Positions 20,525-28,850 of a DNA stretch of 64,000 nucleotides are shown one piece after another. The DNA lies in contig NZ_BAABRO010000002.1 of assembly GCF_039545035.1 (NCBI RefSeq), forward strand, positions 124,001 to 188,000, written 5' to 3'. Under the pieces are notes generated by a model, which did no database searches, was not told the DNA's origin, and worked only from the letters and a program-made list of their open reading frames with translations. The position numbers were made by a program, and so were the translations under genes. How positions within the stretch are numbered: the first letter of the stretch is position 1; every line of letters starts with the position of its first letter. Origin of the DNA: Novipirellula caenicola. Its GTDB lineage: Bacteria; Planctomycetota; Planctomycetia; Pirellulales; Pirellulaceae.

Positions 20525-21585
20525 GCACCTCACCCGCGCGAAGCGCGGGAGAGGTCGGACGGGCCCAGCAGGCCTCGTCCGGGTGAGGGTCGTCCGAGCA
20601 AGCCGTGCGGCAATCGGCTGTCGATCCTGATTTGACGTGCAAGTGAGCCGGAGGCAGGCCCTCACCCGAGCATCGCTGAAGGCACTGCTCGACCTCTCCC
20701 TAGACTGCGTTTTGGGAGAGGTGACTGTAACTCGCAAGTCACCTATCCCGAGCGAAGCACGGGAGAGGTCGGACGGGCCCAGCAGGCCTCGTCCGGGTGA
20801 GGGCGTCCGAGCAAGGGGTGCAGCAATCAACTGTCGATCGTGACTTGACCTGCTAGTGAGCCGGAGGCAGGCCCTCACCCGAGCATCGCTGAAGGCTCTG
20901 CTCGACCTCTCCCTAAACTGCGTTTTGGGAGAGGTGACTGCACAAGTCACCTCTCCCGAGCGAAGCACGGGAGAGGTCGGACGGGCCCAGCAGGCCTCGT
21001 CCGGGTGAGGGTCGTCCGAGCAAGCCGTGCAACAATCGTCTGTCGATCCTGACTTGACGTGCAAGTGAGCCGGAGGCAGGCCCTCACCCGAGCATCGCTG
21101 AAGGCTCTGCTCGACCTCTCCCTAAACTGCGTTTTGGGAGAGGTGACTGTAATTCGCAAGTCACCTCTCCCGAGCGAGGCGTGGGAGAGGTCGGACGGGC
21201 CCAGCAGGCCTCGTCCGGGTGAGGATCGTCCGAGCAAGCCGTGCAACAATCGTCTGTCGATCCTGACTTGACCTGCTAGTGAGCCGGAGGCAGGCCCTCA
21301 CCCGAGCATCGCTGAAGGCTCTGCTCGACCTCTCCCTAAACTGCGTTTTGGGAGAGGTGACTGTAATTCGCAAGTCACCTCACCCGCGCGAAGCGCGGGA
21401 GAGGTCGGACGGGCCCAGCAGGCCTCGTCCGGGTGAGGGTCGTCCGAGCAAGGGGTGCAGCAATCGGCTGTCGATCGTGATTTGACGTGCTAGCGATCCG
21501 GAGGCAGGCCCTCACCCGAGCATCGCTGAAGGCTCTGCTCGACCTCTCCCTAAACTGCGTTTTGGGAGAGGTGACTGTAATTCAC
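20525..21585. repeat. Tandem array of about five ~212-bp repeat units
   Basis: The word GAGGTCGGAC starts at 20551, 20764, 20973, 21186 and 21401, giving spacings of 213, 209, 213 and 215 bp; a final partial unit runs to about 21585. Each unit folds heavily: CTCTCCC..GGGAGAG arms around GAGCGAAGCAC, a second CCTCTCCC..GGGAGAGG pair around TAAACTGCGTTTT, and CGGGTGAGGG facing CCCTCACCCG. Some units carry CACCCGCGCGAAGCGCGGG instead of the first form. The array fills the space between the convergent mutB and queG. Open frames on both strands repeat with the units and were not called as genes. Confidence 0.9.
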
Positions 21586-21623
21586 GAGCTACCTCGCCTC
21601 ACGACAAACCCTCGTTCGTCCAT

Positions 21624-22670
21624 TCAGCCAAGTGAATCTCGCTGGATCTGGTCGATTGCCCATTGCGAAGCTTCGCGAACCAGGGCGTCTTCGTCGGCCA
21701 ACCCGATTCGCAACGCGGGCAACGATTCGGGATCGCGTTGATTGCCCAGCACAAGAGCGGCATTTCGCAGCACGCCTCGCCGCCGCGTCCGCCACAACGG
21801 CGTTTTACGATAACGTTGGCGGAACCCCGCTTCATCCAGTGAGAACAACGCACGCAGCTCTAACACATCCAGCGGTTGCCGTGGCGGCGAAGCCTGTTCG
21901 TAGTGTCGTGTCGGTTTACGATTCCACGGACACACCTCTTGGCAAACGTCACATCCAAACGCCCAATCGCCTAACGATTCACGCAAATCCTCGGCGATTT
22001 CACTGCGACTTTCGATCGTCAGATAACTGATACAGCGAGTGGCGTCCAACACGCCAGGCCGTGGAAACGCATCGGTGGGACAGGCATCCAGACACGCGGT
22101 GCAGGTGCCACAGTGCGATGATTCGTGGGGCGTGTCGGGCGGAAAGTCGACATCGGTCAATACGCAGGCGAGAAAGAAATAGCTGCCGAGCTGTTTGTTC
22201 AACAACAGCGTGTTCTTTCCTTGCCATCCCAATCCCGCGAGCTGAGCGATCTCGCGCTCCATGATCGGAGCGGTGTCGATCACACCCCGCGCCGCCGCAT
22301 CGGGGAACGATTTACGAATCGCCGCTACCAATTGTTTCAATTTAGGATGGATCACGTCGTGGTAATCGACGCCTTGCCACGCATAGCGTGCTACACGGCC
22401 GGTCCCCGGAGCGACCGATTGCGTCGGCGCGGCATCATAGGGATACGCCAACGCGATCACACTGCGGCACCCATCGAGCACGCCACTAGGATGCTTGTAC
22501 GCGTCCAAGCGGTTTGCGATGTAATCCATCTCGCCCGCGTAGCCCGCTTCGATCCAGCGGGCTAAATTGGAAAAACCATGCGATTGGATCGCCGGAGCGA
22601 CTCCGACAGCGATGAAACCAAGCTCGGCAGCTTGGTTTCGAAACGTCACCAAAAATTCAGATGGCGACAT
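21624..22670 (-). CDS. queG: Epoxyqueuosine reductase
   Basis: A 348-residue iron-sulfur, cobalamin-dependent enzyme that performs the last step of queuosine synthesis in tRNA. Two 4Fe-4S motifs are clear: CGTCTACLDACPTDAF and CDVCQEVCPWN; the earlier GVIDTAPIMEREIAQLAGLGWQGKNT is also diagnostic. A short HEAT-like tail (RNAALVLGNQRDPESLPAL...) recognises tRNA in the family. The ATG at 22670 follows the MFS stop by 22 bp; the longer frame to 22772 would run into that gene and adds no family sequence. It is probably co-transcribed with the MFS gene upstream. Confidence 0.95.
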   Translation of the reverse strand: MSPSEFLVTFRNQAAELGFIAVGVAPAIQSHGFSNLARWIEAGYAGEMDYIANRLDAYKHPSGVLDGCRSVIALAYPYDAAPTQSVAPGTGRVARYAWQGVDYHDVIHPKLKQLVAAIRKSFPDAAARGVIDTAPIMEREIAQLAGLGWQGKNTLLLNKQLGSYFFLACVLTDVDFPPDTPHESSHCGTCTACLDACPTDAFPRPGVLDATRCISYLTIESRSEIAEDLRESLGDWAFGCDVCQEVCPWNRKPTRHYEQASPPRQPLDVLELRALFSLDEAGFRQRYRKTPLWRTRRRGVLRNAALVLGNQRDPESLPALRIGLADEDALVREASQWAIDQIQRDSLG

Positions 22671-22692
22671 GGCCGAACTCGATTCACCGCGT

Positions 22693-24069
22693 TCACTCAA
22701 CCGGATTTGTCTCGACAGGGTCAATGTCGGCTTTGGCGATATCAACGCCCCGTTCGTGGAACAGCAAGACAAAGCCGATCAATACGGCCAAGGCAAACAG
22801 TGCAGGCTTCATCCACAACTCATACCACTGGATCGCCGCCAACTCGGAATGACGCGCGTCGGCCTTTTCTTGCTGCATCAGCTCAATTTCGGATTCGCTC
22901 ACGTTTGCCTTGGTCGCGTCGTCGATCTGTTTGGTCTTGGCAACCACGACCTCGCTAAATTCGACCGACTCAGCCGTGGTGTGCTGGCCTTCGACGACGC
23001 CGGCGACCTGAGCCCCAATCATCATGCCCAATCCAAGCGTCAACATGACCAGCAAACCTTGTGCTTGAGCACGCACCGATTCCGGGGCTTTCTTGTCGGT
23101 ATAAATTTGTCCGGTAACGAAGAAAAAGTCGTAACAGATTCCGTGCAGCACGATCCCTAAGATGATCATCCAGCGAATTTCATCGGACGCACCAAAGGCA
23201 AACAAGGTGTAACGTCCCACCCATGCCAACATCCCAATTGCGAGCATCCATTTGACGCCAAGCCGTTTGAAGAAAAACGGCATGACCAACATGAACACGA
23301 TTTCCGAGATCTGGCCATACGACATCGTTGTCCCAATCGGCAACCCGGTTAACTCCACCACGCGGCTGGTGATTTGGTAATAAAACGCCAGCGGAATGCA
23401 GATCAACATCGAAGAGACCAGAAAGACCAAATACGAACGATCTTTCAGCAGCGCCAACGCATCAAGCCCGAACAGCTGACGAAGCGAAACCTTTTCGTCC
23501 GAGCGGACGGGCGGGGTATCCGGAAGCCCAAAGCTGAACACGCCCAGCGCGATCGCGGCTACCGCGGTCATATAAAACATTCCCGAATTGGTCTCGTAAC
23601 CAGTAAAGGTCAACGCAAAACCAGCGGCAATCCAGCCAATGGTGCCCAGCACTCGAATGCCAGGAAATTCCTTTTCCGGGTCGGACATGTTTTTCAACGC
23701 GATCGTATTGGTCAACGCTAGCGTCGGATAATAGGTCAGCATGTAGCCAAGGAAGAATCCCCAGTTGATCACCGATGGCGACGGCGATTCTCCCTTCATA
23801 AACGAAACCGCGGCAAACATGATCACGCCCCCGAGCAGATGCAGGATCGCGAGTACCTTTTGGGCCGAAAAGAAACGATCCGCGATCAAACCGACCAACA
23901 GCGGTGTTAGCAAACCGGCAATCGGCCCCACCGAATAGGTATTTCCAAAATCAGTCGCCTCGAATCCGATGGTGCTCAGATAATTGGGGGCAGTCACATA
24001 CCATGATCCCCAGATAAAGAACTGCAGGAACATCATGACGGAAAGACGGATGCGAACACTAGGAGCCAT
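22693..24069 (-). CDS. MFS transporter, nucleoside:H+ symporter type
   Basis: A 458-residue integral membrane protein with about twelve helices. The start [31 protein letters not shown] and the segment [23 protein letters not shown] match the nucleoside:H+ symporter (NupG/XapB-like) branch of the major facilitator superfamily. A charged loop rich in Glu, Lys and Ala lies between the last two helices (about residues 375-420), longer than usual. Transport of nucleosides is inferred; the nearby deoC, which degrades deoxyribose phosphate, would fit but is in a separate transcription unit. Confidence 0.82.
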   Translation of the reverse strand: MAPSVRIRLSVMMFLQFFIWGSWYVTAPNYLSTIGFEATDFGNTYSVGPIAGLLTPLLVGLIADRFFSAQKVLAILHLLGGVIMFAAVSFMKGESPSPSVINWGFFLGYMLTYYPTLALTNTIALKNMSDPEKEFPGIRVLGTIGWIAAGFALTFTGYETNSGMFYMTAVAAIALGVFSFGLPDTPPVRSDEKVSLRQLFGLDALALLKDRSYLVFLVSSMLICIPLAFYYQITSRVVELTGLPIGTTMSYGQISEIVFMLVMPFFFKRLGVKWMLAIGMLAWVGRYTLFAFGASDEIRWMIILGIVLHGICYDFFFVTGQIYTDKKAPESVRAQAQGLLVMLTLGLGMMIGAQVAGVVEGQHTTAESVEFSEVVVAKTKQIDDATKANVSESEIELMQQEKADARHSELAAIQWYELWMKPALFALAVLIGFVLLFHERGVDIAKADIDPVETNPVE

Positions 24070-24126
24070 TGCGTGGGACTTCCGTTGGGTGGGAGGAATA
24101 TAGGCAGGTTGTACGGCGACGTTGGT

Positions 24127-24942
24127 TCAAGGAAGTGCTTCGAGAACTTGCTTCGCCGGAATCGGATCGATGGATTCAAGCGGACTGTCGTCACGGGCGA
24201 AGAACATCAAATGTTGCCAAGGCAGCATGTTATACTCTTTCACCAGCTTGAAGTGGTTCCGCTGATACTCCTTCATGATCTGATTTTTTGACATCTTATG
24301 CAGGGGCTTAATCGGCACCGAAGGGTCCTCCTCACGGTATTCCAGCAGCGCAATGACGCCCGTTGGTTTTAGTGCGCGGTGGAGGTGCCACAGCATTGAT
24401 TCGGGATGCGAGAATTCGTGGTAAACGTCGACCATTAAAACGAGATCCAATTCGCCAAGCGGCAGATTGGGATTGTCGACTTTCCCGAGAATCGGTTCGA
24501 TGTTTCGCAGTTTGGCTTTGGCACTGCGAACCCGAAGTTTTTGGAGCATTTCACGCTGAATGTCGACCGCCAACACGCGGCCGCTCTCGCCAACCTTTTT
24601 CGCCATCGGCAGCGTCCAGTAACCATTGCCGCAGCCAAGATCGCATACGACCATGCCTTCGGTTAACTGCAGTTGAACGAACGAATCCGACGCGTTTTCT
24701 TCATCGTCGCGGTTATCACGAATCAGCCATGGTGCGCCTTGATGCCCCATCGGCTGCGCGACAATGCGTCCCAAATAAGTACGCCGCGGCTTTTCGTCCG
24801 GGGGGGACGCTGAGTGATCCACCGATTGCGTTGATGGTTCGTCAGTGGTGGTACCTTGAGCCGAAACGCTGTTCGCCGAACCGGCGATCAGGAAGCAGAC
24901 GAAGCATCCAGCCCACAACCAAGCTGGCACTCGTTTTGGCAC
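24127..24942 (-). CDS. Exported or anchored class I SAM methyltransferase
   Basis: About 271 residues if it starts at the GTG at 24942. A hydrophobic export segment (AWLWAGCFVCFLIAGSANSVSAQ) is followed by a Ser/Pro/Thr linker and then a Rossmann methyltransferase: motif I VCDLGCGNGYWTLPMA, acidic VLAVDIQREML, and ELDLVLMVDVYHEFSHPESMLWHLHRAL. The longer open frame back to 25047 overlaps the upstream gene and adds no signal-like sequence, so a GTG at 24942 or 24930 just behind that gene's stop is preferred. A SAM-dependent enzyme behind a signal peptide is odd, since SAM is not expected outside the cytoplasm; an anchor keeping the domain inside is possible. Substrate unknown. Confidence 0.75.
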   Translation of the reverse strand: MPKRVPAWLWAGCFVCFLIAGSANSVSAQGTTTDEPSTQSVDHSASPPDEKPRRTYLGRIVAQPMGHQGAPWLIRDNRDDEENASDSFVQLQLTEGMVVCDLGCGNGYWTLPMAKKVGESGRVLAVDIQREMLQKLRVRSAKAKLRNIEPILGKVDNPNLPLGELDLVLMVDVYHEFSHPESMLWHLHRALKPTGVIALLEYREEDPSVPIKPLHKMSKNQIMKEYQRNHFKLVKEYNMLPWQHLMFFARDDSPLESIDPIPAKQVLEALP

Positions 24943-24952
24943 TCGTTTTGAC

Positions 24953-25384
24953 TCAGTCTTCGTCGCGAGCGACAAGTTCAAACTGAGGCTCGAACGCGTC
25001 GTCAAAATCAAAGACGTCATCAAAATCCTCGCGGCGATCGGTTTCACTTTTACGCATCTGTTCGATGCGAATCAGATTGTACACCAATTCGCCGAGGTCG
25101 CTTGTCGAGCGAATGCCCCAATTGGCCAAAACCATCTTGGCCAAGTAGCCATATTGATCAATCGCGTAACGTCGACATGACTCGCAAAGTTGTTGTCCGG
25201 TGACGTGATTCGGATTTTCCGAAGCGATTCCCGGCGACGGATCCGCGTCGGCCATCGCCGCACTGGTCGCTTCGTTGTTCTCGTGAGCGTAATGCAGCGA
25301 CTCGCGGATGAATTGATAAGCTTCGATGCGATAACGTTTATCTTCGTTCAGTAAATCGCGAATCGCTTGAAGAGGAGTCGTCAT
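24953..25384 (-). CDS. Minf_1886 family protein
   Basis: A 143-residue protein matching the small conserved family known as Minf_1886, found in planctomycetes and verrucomicrobia. Signatures are AIRDLLNEDKRYRIEAYQFIRESLHYAHE at the N-terminus, HVTGQQLCESCRRYAIDQYGYLAKMVLANWGI in the middle, and DLGELVYNLIRIEQMRKSETDRREDFDDVFDFDDAF at the acidic end. The CESC pair could bind metal, but this is not established. No signal peptide. Its stop lies just before the likely methyltransferase start, so the two are probably one transcript. Function unknown. Confidence 0.8.
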   Translation of the reverse strand: MTTPLQAIRDLLNEDKRYRIEAYQFIRESLHYAHENNEATSAAMADADPSPGIASENPNHVTGQQLCESCRRYAIDQYGYLAKMVLANWGIRSTSDLGELVYNLIRIEQMRKSETDRREDFDDVFDFDDAFEPQFELVARDED

Positions 25385-25606
25385 GAGGGGAACTCTGGGA
25401 ACACGTCGGTTGATTTGACGGACGATTGTGATGGCTGCTTTCCTGCCGTGTGTCTCTATTTTGACCGCTTACTCGAAAAAAAACAATTCGACTGAGATTG
25501 CGGTTGGATAAAAGAGCGTGAATACCAATCACGATCCCAGGACGGCAACGAGAGAACGCGAAGAGGATGGCCGTGAAAAGCGGGCAGTCCACTGCCAATT
25601 CCCCAA

Positions 25607-25672
25607 TAAAAAAAGCTGGCGGGCAACACAATGCGTCGTGGGGCAAACGACGGAGTTGGTCACCCACCAGCT
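25607..25672 (-). terminator. Minus-strand intrinsic terminator-like hairpin
   Basis: On the minus strand the arms AGCTGGTGGG (25672-25663) and CCCGCCAGCT (25623-25614) pair with one G-U, an inner CGTCGT/ACGACG stem lies between, and a run of T follows at once (25614-25608). It would end a transcript coming from deoC or from a small RNA in the 25680-25920 region. Confidence 0.6.
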
Positions 25673-25898
25673 AGCTTGTGACGGCCCCTCTAAACAGGGA
25701 CCTGATAACTATTCGCTGGGGAGAGCTAAGCTCTACGGATAGTAAACTACAAAAGCGGTTTTTCCGCAACGTGGGGGGGCCATGTAAATGCGAAAATCTG
25801 CCGCAAATTTCAGTATTTTTGCGCCGTGGGTTTTACCAAGGCGGACTAAACGTTCGCAAAAACCCGATTAAGGGCAGCTCTTTAACGACGGAAGACAG

Positions 25899-25919
25899 AA
25901 GATGTACTCATCTTTTTTT
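25899..25919 (+). terminator. Short plus-strand hairpin with T-run
   Basis: AAGATG-tact-CATCTT followed by TTTTT forms a compact 6-bp hairpin with a U-tail, facing the end of deoC. It would fit the end of a plus-strand transcript from the structured region before it. The stem is A/U-rich and short, so it may be weak. Confidence 0.4.
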
Positions 25920-25926
25920 ACCGAAA

Positions 25927-26655
25927 TCAGTAAGTGCTTGTGGGTCCAGCAGTTACGTCAATTGGGGGAAATCCAAGCTGCGATCGGCACTCATCAAGCA
26001 TCTCTTTTGTCCGGCTGGCGCCAACCCGTGTGACACCCATTTCTCGCACCTTGATGACCATTTGCAGGTCACGAATTCCGCCGGCTGCTTTCACTTGGAC
26101 GTGGCTGGGCGTCTGAGATCGCATCAGCTGGAGATCTTCGATCGTCGCGCCACCGGTTCCAAACCCCGTCGATGTTTTGACCCAGTCGGCATTCAGTTCG
26201 CCGCAGATCTGACAGAGCCGAACCTTTTGATCCTCGTTCAGATAACAATTTTCGAAGATCACTTTCACTTTTTGCCCAGCTTGATGGGCAACATCGATCA
26301 CCGCTGCGACGTCATCGCGAACGTACGTCCAATCGCCGCTGAGCACCTTTGAAATATTGACGACCATGTCGAGTTCTTCGCAACCATCTGCGATCGCCCG
26401 CTCGGCCTCGGTTTGTTTCACCGTCGTGCTGTTCACGCCAAGCGGGAACCCAATCACCGTCGATGTCTTGACCGTGCTGCCGGACAATTGTTCCGCACAC
26501 TGCGGCACCGCACACGGCATGATACAAACGCTTGCCACATCGTAGGCCAATGCCAATTTGATTCCATGATCCAAATCAGACGCCGATAGCGTTGGTGCCA
26601 GCAACGCGTGATCGATCATTTTGGCAATGTCAGAGTAAGTGAACGTGCTGCTCAT
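25927..26655 (-). CDS. deoC: Deoxyribose-phosphate aldolase
   Basis: A 242-residue barrel enzyme that splits 2-deoxyribose-5-phosphate into acetaldehyde and glyceraldehyde-3-phosphate during deoxynucleoside breakdown. The Schiff-base lysine is Lys160 in WVKTSTGFGTGGA; the motifs MIDHALLAPT, VCIMPCAVP, VIGFPLG and ELDMVVNISKV are all in place, and the late KAAGGIRDLQ and RVGAS bind phosphate. Length is typical. The ATG at 26655 lacks a good ribosome site and is overlapped by a possible small open frame upstream, which may couple the two. It is the last gene of a long minus-strand series. Confidence 0.95.
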   Translation of the reverse strand: MSSTFTYSDIAKMIDHALLAPTLSASDLDHGIKLALAYDVASVCIMPCAVPQCAEQLSGSTVKTSTVIGFPLGVNSTTVKQTEAERAIADGCEELDMVVNISKVLSGDWTYVRDDVAAVIDVAHQAGQKVKVIFENCYLNEDQKVRLCQICGELNADWVKTSTGFGTGGATIEDLQLMRSQTPSHVQVKAAGGIRDLQMVIKVREMGVTRVGASRTKEMLDECRSQLGFPPIDVTAGPTSTY

Positions 26656-26845
26656 GAATTTCGTTTTTCTGAACGAGTTCTTCGTTTTTGGCGAGTTTGT
26701 AACCAGGCAAGGCGACCGGTGTCACCAACACGCCGCTGAGGTGAACATCGTCACCGCAGACGTCGGCAATCAGCAATTCGGGCGTGGATCGCTTAAAATC
26801 ATTTCGGTTGCTCAACGCCGTCAATTGAGGGGAACGCTGGAGCAA
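26630..26845 (-). CDS. Possible small protein upstream of deoC
   Basis: A 71-codon frame fills the 230-bp gap between the methyltransferase gene and deoC and overlaps the deoC start by 26 bp. Codon choice in its second half (GGC GTG TTG GTG ... CCG GTC GCC TTG) looks like that of the genes around it. However, it has only a TTG start, no ribosome site and no recognised family. It could be a real short gene, a remnant of a longer one, or chance. Confidence 0.25.
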   Translation of the reverse strand: MLQRSPQLTALSNRNDFKRSTPELLIADVCGDDVHLSGVLVTPVALPGYKLAKNEELVQKNEIHEQHVHLL

Positions 26846-26885
26846 TCAAGTCGGCGATGCAAGCAGTTTGACTCGTCGACTCCGA

Positions 26886-27470
26886 TCACGATGTCCAAGT
26901 GACGGCCAGCGGTACCGCATCGCTATTTTCCAAGTCCAACAAAAATTGTTTGGTGTCCAGACCGCCAGGGGCACTGAATCCGCAAAGGTGTCCCGAGGAT
27001 GCAACGACGCGATGACAGGGGATGACGATGGGAATCCGATTGCGAGCCATGCAGCTGCCTACGGCGCGGCTGGCGGCAGGGCTTCCCGCGCGTTCAGCAA
27101 GCTGTTTGTAGGTAAGCGTGTTGCCAGGCTGGATTTCACGACACTGGCGATAAACCGCTTTGGCAAACGGAGTCCAATTCGATTCGTCCACCGGGATGGT
27201 CTCAAACGTTGTGCAACCGAATTCGAAAAAGGAATTCAAACGATCGTCAAGCGATTGAGCCCAACCGAGAACCGTTTGCGAACCGTCCTGCTCACTCCAT
27301 TCCGGCGTTTCATTGCCCCATTGCAAACGCCACAATCCACGCGTCGTCCAAACCGAATGGATCACGCCTAGGGGCGAATCATGCGGAGCCACATGAACCG
27401 CAGCGGGCACTTGATTTCCCCGCACACGATTTCGCGGTAGCACTGCGGCGATTGGTTTCTGCGATTGCAT
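26886..27470 (-). CDS. ogt: Methylated-DNA--protein-cysteine methyltransferase
   Basis: A 194-residue suicide repair enzyme that takes the methyl group from O6-methylguanine. The acceptor is Cys152 in IPIVIPCHRVVASSG; the winged-helix part before it has PFAKAVYRQCREIQPGNTLTYKQLAERAGSPAASRAVGSCMARN, with the base-flipping Arg. The N-terminal ~95 residues form the variable domain (no Ada-type Cys ligands), so it resembles Ogt more than Ada. Its end leads toward deoC and its start is 2 bp from the mnmE stop, so it is likely co-transcribed with mnmE. Confidence 0.93.
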   Translation of the reverse strand: MQSQKPIAAVLPRNRVRGNQVPAAVHVAPHDSPLGVIHSVWTTRGLWRLQWGNETPEWSEQDGSQTVLGWAQSLDDRLNSFFEFGCTTFETIPVDESNWTPFAKAVYRQCREIQPGNTLTYKQLAERAGSPAASRAVGSCMARNRIPIVIPCHRVVASSGHLCGFSAPGGLDTKQFLLDLENSDAVPLAVTWTS

Positions 27471-27472
27471 GA

Positions 27473-28849
27473 TTATTTTCCGATACAGAAGCGACCGAAC
27501 ACACGATCCAAGATATCGTCAGTGTAGACCGCCCCGGTGACCTCACCAAGGCATTCAACAGCGACTCGCAGTTCGGACGCGACAAATTCATGACCGTCGC
27601 CTTGCTGCACAAAACGAATCGCCGTTTCGATGCACGTGGCAGCGTGGGCGAGCGAACCGGAACAGCGTGCGGCCGTTCCCATGATCGAGCCCACTTCTTC
27701 CTTGTCATGCGATGCGACGAACTGTGATACTCGATCACGCAATCGATCGACACCGTCACCCGTGATCACGCTGGTATACATCCAATCAGGTTGTCGTTGG
27801 GTTGAATCAATCAGATCGGATTTCGTAGCGACCCAAATGTCAATCGACGACCGCTTGGATGATCCATCGTGCGTTTCAAAATAACGTCGCTGAGCCGCCA
27901 GATCGTCGTGGCACGCATCGACACACCAAATTCGCACGTCCGCATTTTGCGAAGCGCGAAGCGCGTGAGCCTGTGACGCCGCGGTGATCTCAAACAGTGG
28001 GTCGTGCTGAGCTCGGCTCTCGATCCCCGCGGTGTCGACCCACTGAACGGCATGTCCGTCGAGCGTGGTTTCGACCGAGACGACATCGCGGGTGGTACCG
28101 GCAACGTCAGCGACAATCGCCACCTCGCGGCCCACCAATGCATTGATTAAATGGCTCTTACCCGCGTTGGGATTACCGCGAAACGCTACAATCGCTCGCG
28201 AGCGGTTGCCGCCTCGGGATTCCATCGATTGGCGTGTTTTATCGACCGCGGCATGAATCACACTAAGCCGCTCAACGAGCGCTTCGTCACTGATGAATTC
28301 GATGTCCTCGTCGACAAAATCGAGTCCTGCTTCGACGTCGGCAAGCAGATCAAGCATCTCGCTACGCATCTGTTCGAGCGGCCGGGATAGATTTCCCGCC
28401 AATTGATTCAACGCATGCTCGAGCGACCCTCGTTGTTCGGCTTCGATGACGCCAAGCACCGCTTCGGCTTGCGGCAAATCCAACCGTCCTGCCAAAAACG
28501 CCCGCATCGTAAATTCACCGGGACGCGCCGCACGCGCCCCCGCGGTCGTCAACACGTTGACGATCGATTGCAACACAGGCGCCGAACCAATCGTGTGCAG
28601 TTCCGCAGACGGTTGCCCCGTATAACTTTGCGATGTCGGCCACAGCGACACCGCGATATCCAATTTACCGAGCGGTGTGCCGAGATCGATCCGGCTTTGG
28701 ATCACTTGAGCGCGTTTGGCTTGTGAGGACTTGATTCCCACCGCTTCCAAGATCGGCACCACCGATTGCCCCGACATGCGAACAATTCCTCGCATCGCGG
28801 GTGTGGTCGGTGACGCGATGGCCACGATGGTTTCATTGGAATCAAGCAT
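27473..28849 (-). CDS. mnmE: tRNA modification GTPase MnmE
   Basis: A 458-residue GTPase that, with MnmG, modifies U34 of certain tRNAs. The N-terminal tetrahydrofolate-binding domain has GIVRMSGQ and RPGEFTMRAFLAGRLDLPQAEAV. The GTPase has G1 GNPNAGKSHLINAL, the G2 region AGTTRD and G3 DTAG; the protein ends in the typical FCIGK with its cysteine. The start at 28849 begins the conserved IVAIASP strand one base after the stop of the gene upstream; the open frame continues to 29107 but overlaps that gene. Usual length of the family is about 455. Confidence 0.96.
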   Translation of the reverse strand: MLDSNETIVAIASPTTPAMRGIVRMSGQSVVPILEAVGIKSSQAKRAQVIQSRIDLGTPLGKLDIAVSLWPTSQSYTGQPSAELHTIGSAPVLQSIVNVLTTAGARAARPGEFTMRAFLAGRLDLPQAEAVLGVIEAEQRGSLEHALNQLAGNLSRPLEQMRSEMLDLLADVEAGLDFVDEDIEFISDEALVERLSVIHAAVDKTRQSMESRGGNRSRAIVAFRGNPNAGKSHLINALVGREVAIVADVAGTTRDVVSVETTLDGHAVQWVDTAGIESRAQHDPLFEITAASQAHALRASQNADVRIWCVDACHDDLAAQRRYFETHDGSSKRSSIDIWVATKSDLIDSTQRQPDWMYTSVITGDGVDRLRDRVSQFVASHDKEEVGSIMGTAARCSGSLAHAATCIETAIRFVQQGDGHEFVASELRVAVECLGEVTGAVYTDDILDRVFGRFCIGK

Positions 28850-28850
28850 G

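Larger units (their letters stand above)
25385..25926. other. Structured intergenic region
   Basis: No protein gene is supported in these 540 bp. Several strong foldbacks occur: AGAGCT/AGCTCT near 25725-25738, GGTCCCT/AGGGGCC near 25684-25703, GGGTTTT/AAAACCC near 25828-25866, and the two terminator-like hairpins listed separately. The density of structure suggests a non-coding RNA or a long structured 3' end of the deoC transcript. Confidence 0.45.

Noticed and set aside
20327-21741. Arg/Ser/Pro-rich open frames in the 212-bp array, including one of 245 codons
   Set aside because: Produced by the repeated hairpin-rich sequence in several frames; no signal or family.
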